From Bacillota bacterium (lineage in GTDB: Bacteria; Armatimonadota; HRBIN16): a stretch of DNA of 64,000 nucleotides. Where the stretch lies: the NCBI GenBank assembly GCA_023511455.1, contig JAIMBJ010000019.1, forward strand, positions 1 through 64,000, written 5' to 3'. Shown in pieces: positions 59,254-64,000 of this stretch. How positions within the stretch are numbered: position 1 is the first letter of the stretch; each line of letters begins with the position of its first letter. Both the position numbers and the translations under genes were made by a program. Under the pieces are notes generated by a model. That model saw only the letters and a program-made list of their open reading frames with translations. It had not been told where the DNA came from and did no database searches.

Positions 59254-60459
59254 TCATTCCTCCGTCTCTCTGGCTGGAATACATCGTACTGCCCGCGCCC
59301 ATGCGGGGGCGTGTGTTTCTTTTGTCGTCAACGCCACCACTACCCGCATCCCCCGCGGCGGCTTGTCGGGCCAGCCCGTAACTCCGTCCGTCACTACCAC
59401 CAGCACGTGGGGCGGCGGGACTAACCGCTGCGCCGCGGCGATGCCCACTCCCATGTCCGTGCCTCCTCCACCTACCAGCTGCACCTGTTCCGCCCGGAAC
59501 ACGCGCCGCACCTCGTGCACCGCCGCATCCACGCTCAGCACCGTGACTTCGCGCACCTGCCGCAACACCGCCCCAATCTCCGCCAGCGCCTGCGCCAGCT
59601 CGGTTTCGCTCATCGAGCGCGAAGTGTCCACCACCACCGCCACGCGCGGCAGCGGCTTGCGCAGGCTGGGCAACACCACCTGTGGCAACGCGCACTGACG
59701 GCGGTTGGGGCGGCTGTAGGTGTAATCCTCCAATCCCATCGTCCACGCCAGCGCGCCCTGAACCGCCGCGCGCAACTCCCGCCGCCAGTCCACCTGCGGC
59801 TTCAGCTTCTGCCTTGCCCAGCGCAGGATTTCGTCTGGCACCCTGCCCTGCGACTTCGCATACTCCACGATGCGCAACGCCGTCTCGCGACGGATTAACT
59901 CCGCATGGGCGTCGCTGACCGCCGAAACGGAAGCGGCATCTGCTGGCAACTCCCATGCCTCCTGACGCCCGTGCGCACAGGAACCGTGGTCCTGCACTAG
60001 CAAACCTCCGCCAGGAGGGACACACAGGCTGTCCGCTTGCTGCTGCAACTGCTCACAATACTCCTCGGCGGTGAGATTGGGCGGCAAGCCGAACTGCTCC
60101 GGCAGCACCCCGTCCTCTGGCAGGCATAGCCCCTCGCGCTGCACGATGCTGTTAATCGCCAGGTCCCCCCCAAGATTGGCAATCCGGGGCGGCCATGCCG
60201 CCAGCCGTTCGGGGTGCGCGTTCAGCAGGTGCCACAGTTCGTGATACAGCACACCGACCAGCTGCTGCGTGTTCCAGCGGGCGATGCCCTCCGGGTCGTA
60301 GTAGAGACGCCAGAGCCTGTCTACTCCGATGTCCCCCAACGCACGCCTGCGGAGACCAGGTGCCGCGGCAGGTATCAGCGCAAAGGCGGCAGCCGCTATG
60401 TAGGGACGCTCTCGGAGCAGCAGGAAACGCGCCGCACGCAGGTTTTCTGGCAACTCCAT
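59254..60459 (-). CDS. DUF2201 metallopeptidase-VWA protein
   Basis: 401 residues. The N-terminal part has VGVLYHELWHLLNAHPERLA with a zincin-like HELWH site, typical of the DUF2201 putative metallopeptidase domain. The C-terminal part is a VWA-like domain with VAVVVDTSRSMSETELAQAL (MIDAS DxSxS) and LVGGGGTDMGVGI, VVTDGVTGWPD. Proteins of this kind pair with MoxR-type ATPases, one of which is encoded just upstream. It overlaps the HEAT gene start region and lies 3 bases after the ATPase C-part stop. Confidence 0.88.
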   Translation of the reverse strand: MELPENLRAARFLLLRERPYIAAAAFALIPAAAPGLRRRALGDIGVDRLWRLYYDPEGIARWNTQQLVGVLYHELWHLLNAHPERLAAWPPRIANLGGDLAINSIVQREGLCLPEDGVLPEQFGLPPNLTAEEYCEQLQQQADSLCVPPGGGLLVQDHGSCAHGRQEAWELPADAASVSAVSDAHAELIRRETALRIVEYAKSQGRVPDEILRWARQKLKPQVDWRRELRAAVQGALAWTMGLEDYTYSRPNRRQCALPQVVLPSLRKPLPRVAVVVDTSRSMSETELAQALAEIGAVLRQVREVTVLSVDAAVHEVRRVFRAEQVQLVGGGGTDMGVGIAAAQRLVPPPHVLVVVTDGVTGWPDKPPRGMRVVVALTTKETHAPAWARAVRCIPARETEE

Positions 60460-60462
60460 CGG

Positions 60463-60951
60463 CTACCTCCCCACCTGCACGATATTAGCGCGCTGCAGCA
60501 GGGGCAGGAAGGCGCGGATTTCGTCCGGCGGGATGTAGTTGGTCTTTGCCGCCCGCGCCAGCTGCAGCGCGACCGCCCCCGCGATGTCATCCACGCCGAG
60601 CTTTGCCGCCTGCGCCAGCACCCGCCAAGCCGCCTGCCAGCGTTCCAGCGTGTTGCGGTTCACCACCACCGCCACCACCGCCGACAACACCGCGTATTGC
60701 TTATCTCCCTCTTCTGGAAGTTGGAGGTCTTTGGGATGGCGCAGCAAGTGTTCGGGGTCGGGCAGGTCGGTATTGCGCAACCAGTGCACAAACTCGATGC
60801 CTACGCCCTCGCCTACCGTCTCCGCGACGTAGGGCAACGCCTCCTCGGTGGGCAGGTTCTGCTGCAGCACCACCGCCAGCAGGCGACTGGCATGGTCCCA
60901 GCTGCGCGGGGAGGGCCAGGCGTAGCCCGCCTGCTCCTCCGATTTGGGCAT
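60463..60951 (-). pseudogene. C-terminal part of split MoxR-type ATPase
   Basis: 162 codons in the same frame as the preceding ORF, separated only by a TAG. Reads MPKSEEQAGYAWPSPRSWDH, then a helical lid-type region. SEEQAGYAWPSPRSWDHA is normally internal in MoxR-type ATPases of this family. The ATG next to the TAG could serve as a restart, but no ribosome binding site precedes it. Together the two parts give about 362 residues, the usual size. Confidence 0.72.
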
Positions 60952-61551
60952 CTACAGCAACAGGTGCGGGCGCGTTCGGATGAATCCTGCCACCAGCGCA
61001 CGGGCGCGCAACCACACCGATTCGTCCACTCCCGCCACCTGCGGAGGACTACCCCAGTAGGCAGGGAACTCCTCCGCCCATTGCGCCGGGTCTAAGCGAA
61101 ACGAGATGTGCGACAGACGGTTTGCCAGCGGCGGCTTGAGGTTCCATCCGTCTGCCGCGACGTCCGGTGGGTTCGCTGCCGCCAGCACCGCCACGCCATC
61201 GGGGAGCTTGAGGTCACCCACCACGCGCTCCAGCACCACGCGCAGCATCGCCGCCTGTACCACCGGTGGCGCGTTGCTGATTTCGTCAAAAAACAGGATG
61301 CCTCGCCCTGCCTGATGTAGCCGCACCGCCCACGCCGGCGGCGCGAAACGCACCCTGCCATCGTGAATTACGGGCAAGCCGTTGAAATCGGAGGGCTCGT
61401 GGATGCTGGCGATGACGGTCTCCACCGGCAATCCCAGTCGCGCCCCCAGCGCCAGCACCGTCGCCGTCTTACCCACTCCAGGCGGTCCCCAAAGAACTAC
61501 CGGAATGCGCGTGCGCACGTAGAACTCCAGTCGCTTTTGCAACGCGGACAT
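60952..61551 (-). CDS. MoxR-type AAA+ ATPase, truncated by an in-frame TAG
   Basis: 199 residues of an AAA+ ATPase. Walker A VLWGPPGVGKTATVLALGAR, Walker B GILFFDEISNAPPVVQAAM, sensor 1 VLAAANPPD. The protein ends HLLL and then TAG at 60952-60954; the next codon is ATG of the C-terminal piece. A CAG to TAG change would account for this. The ATPase likely serves the DUF2201/VWA protein downstream as in MoxR-VWA chaperone pairs. Loss of the lid region would be expected to impair activity unless the stop is read through or the parts reassociate. Confidence 0.85.
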   Translation of the reverse strand: MSALQKRLEFYVRTRIPVVLWGPPGVGKTATVLALGARLGLPVETVIASIHEPSDFNGLPVIHDGRVRFAPPAWAVRLHQAGRGILFFDEISNAPPVVQAAMLRVVLERVVGDLKLPDGVAVLAAANPPDVAADGWNLKPPLANRLSHISFRLDPAQWAEEFPAYWGSPPQVAGVDESVWLRARALVAGFIRTRPHLLL

Positions 61552-61754
61552 CGACTCTTCTCCACAGACACCTTTGCCGATAGTCGCACCAGCTTGGTCA
61601 CTAAGCAGGTGCTTTGCTGATTTTGTCTCCCTTGCTTATCAGAACCTCCGATGACATCTGGCTACCCGAATAATGCACATACTGTCTACATCCGAGTGAA
61701 AGTAGAAGCTGTTTGTTCTAAACCACATTCTACATCGTCGAAGCTAAAAAATCA
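61552..61754. other. Upstream region of the split ATPase gene
   Basis: About 200 bases of lower-GC sequence between the ATPase start and the insertion sequence. It should contain the promoter of the ATPase operon, but I see no clear -10/-35 pair. No gene is visible. Confidence 0.4.
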
Positions 61755-62759
61755 AGCAGGGGACAGAGGGTGTCCGAGAATTCCTTTTCCTTGTGCTCCA
61801 TCCACCCAAAACATCAACGACACACACCAAAAATTACCCGCTCCACCTCCCACCCGCAACCACTGCACCAAGTTCCACAATACCAACATCCCCCACACCT
61901 GCACCCGCGCATACTTCCAACTGCGACATCCTACGTAACTCCCATATACCCACTTCACACTCCCAAACACCTGTTCCACCCGATACCGCTCCCCCAACGC
62001 CCATCCATACTCCCCCAAACGCTCTAACGCCCGAACACGCGCCTTGTCCCGAACGCCCTGACGCAAACCACAACCCACACGAACCACAGGCAACCAGCCC
62101 ACCTCCTCCACCTGCGACAACAAACCACCCCGATACCCATACAACTTGTCACCTACCAACAACGCACCACCACCCACCAACCCACTGCCATACGACCCTA
62201 ACCACTCACTCAGCAAACGACCCTCGTCCGCATATGCACCACCCAACGACACCCCCACCACCCAACGACGACCACCACCCCGACAATACACCAACACCAC
62301 CGCCTTCACATGCGAACGTATCCGCCGTATCTCTGACCCACGACGAAACTGCGCATCAAACGGCGTGTCAAAACCCACACCCGTGCCGTCCACAAACACC
62401 ACAGGCACTTCAAACGGCACCTCCACAACCTCCCGCGCAATCCCCTGCGCCGCCAGCCAATCAAGCAGCGCGTGCCAGCGTGCGTCGGGGATGGTCTGCA
62501 GACGATACAGCAGCGTGCCCAGCGCGGGCAAAGGCTCCTCCGGCAGCACTTCGGGGGCGACGCAGAAGAGTAGTTGGCGATACGAGAGGCGTCGGGCGGT
62601 GCGCAACAGGGCGAGGGTGAGGATAAGGGCTTCGGAGTAGATGGGTTTGCGTCCTCTGGTGCGAGGCAGCGGGTGCTGCTCGGTGAACTGGGTCACGGCT
62701 TCGTAGATAGCGCGTGCGCGCAGTGTGCTGAGCGTGATGCGATAGTTTCGGTGTTTCAT
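61752..62759 (-). CDS. IS4-like DDE transposase
   Basis: 335 residues. The catalytic acids are probably Asp in VVFVDGTGVGFD, Asp in LVGDKLYGYRG, and Glu in RYRVEQVFGSVKWVYG, where R(3)E(6)K fits the IS4 motif. The N-terminal region is helical (TLRARAIYEAVTQFTEQHPL). The ATG at 62759 is preceded by TATAAT a few bases upstream, so the mRNA may be nearly leaderless. Unusually, the frame has no stop inside the element: it reads through the left inverted repeat and the target duplication and ends at TGA at 61752-61754. The downstream two thirds of the gene is strongly G+T-rich on the coding strand, the first third is not. Confidence 0.85.
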   Translation of the reverse strand: MKHRNYRITLSTLRARAIYEAVTQFTEQHPLPRTRGRKPIYSEALILTLALLRTARRLSYRQLLFCVAPEVLPEEPLPALGTLLYRLQTIPDARWHALLDWLAAQGIAREVVEVPFEVPVVFVDGTGVGFDTPFDAQFRRGSEIRRIRSHVKAVVLVYCRGGGRRWVVGVSLGGAYADEGRLLSEWLGSYGSGLVGGGALLVGDKLYGYRGGLLSQVEEVGWLPVVRVGCGLRQGVRDKARVRALERLGEYGWALGERYRVEQVFGSVKWVYGSYVGCRSWKYARVQVWGMLVLWNLVQWLRVGGGAGNFWCVSLMFWVDGAQGKGILGHPLSPA

Positions 62760-62814
62760 GGTATGATTATACCCCACTGCACTACCTATTCTCGAACACC
62801 CTCAGCAGGGGACA
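61755..62814 (-). mobile_element. IS4-like insertion sequence with terminal repeats and 11-bp target duplication
   Basis: The element runs 61766-62803. Its ends are inverted repeats of 16 bases with one mismatch: GAGGGTGTCCGAGAAT at 61766-61781 and ATTCTCGAACACCCTC at 62788-62803. AGCAGGGGACA flanks it directly on both sides (61755-61765 and 62804-62814), an 11-base target duplication as expected for IS4-type elements. It carries one transposase gene. Intact ends and a perfect duplication point to recent insertion, between the ATPase operon and clpB. Confidence 0.88.
62767..62772 (-). promoter_or_regulatory. -10 element of the transposase gene
   Basis: TATAAT on the minus strand, about 8 bases before the ATG at 62759. 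The -35 would fall in or near the right inverted repeat but is weak. Confidence 0.5.
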
Positions 62815-62863
62815 TGCAATCGCCCCCTGCTTTCGTGCAACCCGTTTGCCACCGTTGCAGTGC

Positions 62864-64000
<1,137 letters not shown>

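Noticed and set aside
59258-60025. Upstream extension of the HEAT-repeat frame
   Set aside because: It overlaps the DUF2201/VWA gene in another frame; the Gly/Arg-rich text is a shadow of that gene.

Overview
This 64 kb window is a bacterial chromosome segment of roughly 58-60% G+C, densely coding. Only one mobile element looks intact (an IS4-like insertion sequence at 61766-62803). Several traits would fit a thermophilic or hot-spring member of Armatimonadota or a related phylum: many glycoside hydrolases, secreted proteins with dockerin-like EF-hand pairs, a PPi-dependent phosphofructokinase, an Rhs/YD-repeat locus, and interspersed paired-hairpin repeats. That placement is an inference from gene content; no rRNA or tRNA gene is visible to fix it.

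Layout. 0.2-9.0 kb (minus strand): a glycosidase operon (GH35, a GH52-like enzyme, GH38) with a type II restriction-modification pair inside it. 9.2-13.1 kb (minus): two unknown genes, gatA and a DegT-type aminotransferase. 13.4-17.7 kb (plus): a cupin-like protein, zwf-pgl (oxidative pentose phosphate entry) and an enolase-superfamily enzyme. 17.8-26.0 kb (minus): one long YD-repeat Rhs gene whose 5' end is broken, followed by a series of displaced Rhs tips and core fragments alternating with small membrane proteins, with a VapBC-like toxin-antitoxin pair inside. 26.3-32.2 kb (plus): ricT, an FmdB-like zinc ribbon, a DUF2007-like gene, metG, a small LSm-sized gene, a mobA-like gene and rng, behind one good sigma70-type promoter. 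32.3-43.0 kb: a secreted phosphodiester glycosidase, a dockerin-like secreted protein, pfp, hpf with a clear terminator, two tandem CxxCH/EF-hand mini-proteins, ppc and a Tat-exported alkaline phosphatase. 43.1-49.4 kb (plus): a GH36 alpha-galactosidase, then a promoter driving FHA protein, 32-residue membrane peptide, PP2C phosphatase and Ser/Thr kinase. 49.4-58.1 kb: a DUF4058 gene, a lower-GC polytopic membrane protein with DprE1/DprE2-like enzymes, a cyanophycinase-like peptidase, a fasciclin protein, an SDR, ribokinase and an OGG1-type glycosylase. 58.3-61.6 kb (minus): a MoxR-type ATPase split by an in-frame TAG, a DUF2201/VWA protein and a HEAT-repeat protein. 61.7-62.8 kb: the insertion sequence. 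62.9-64.0 kb: the 3' part of clpB, running off the window.

The region most likely to repay study is 17.8-26.0 kb. At least five partial copies of the end of the Rhs core (the residues around GRFISRDAVLSEHPYLYCEHEPVN-VDPSG) lie downstream of the full gene. Three of them are fused to unrelated short tails, and each tail gene is followed by a different membrane-protein gene. This is the layout of a polymorphic Rhs system with stored alternative tips, but the tips carry glycine-rich, hydrophobic or lipobox-like sequence rather than recognisable nuclease motifs. Other notable points are the restriction-modification pair translationally coupled into the glycosidase operon, the micro-protein in the kinase/phosphatase operon, the IS transposase whose stop codon lies outside the element, and three families of intergenic repeats.
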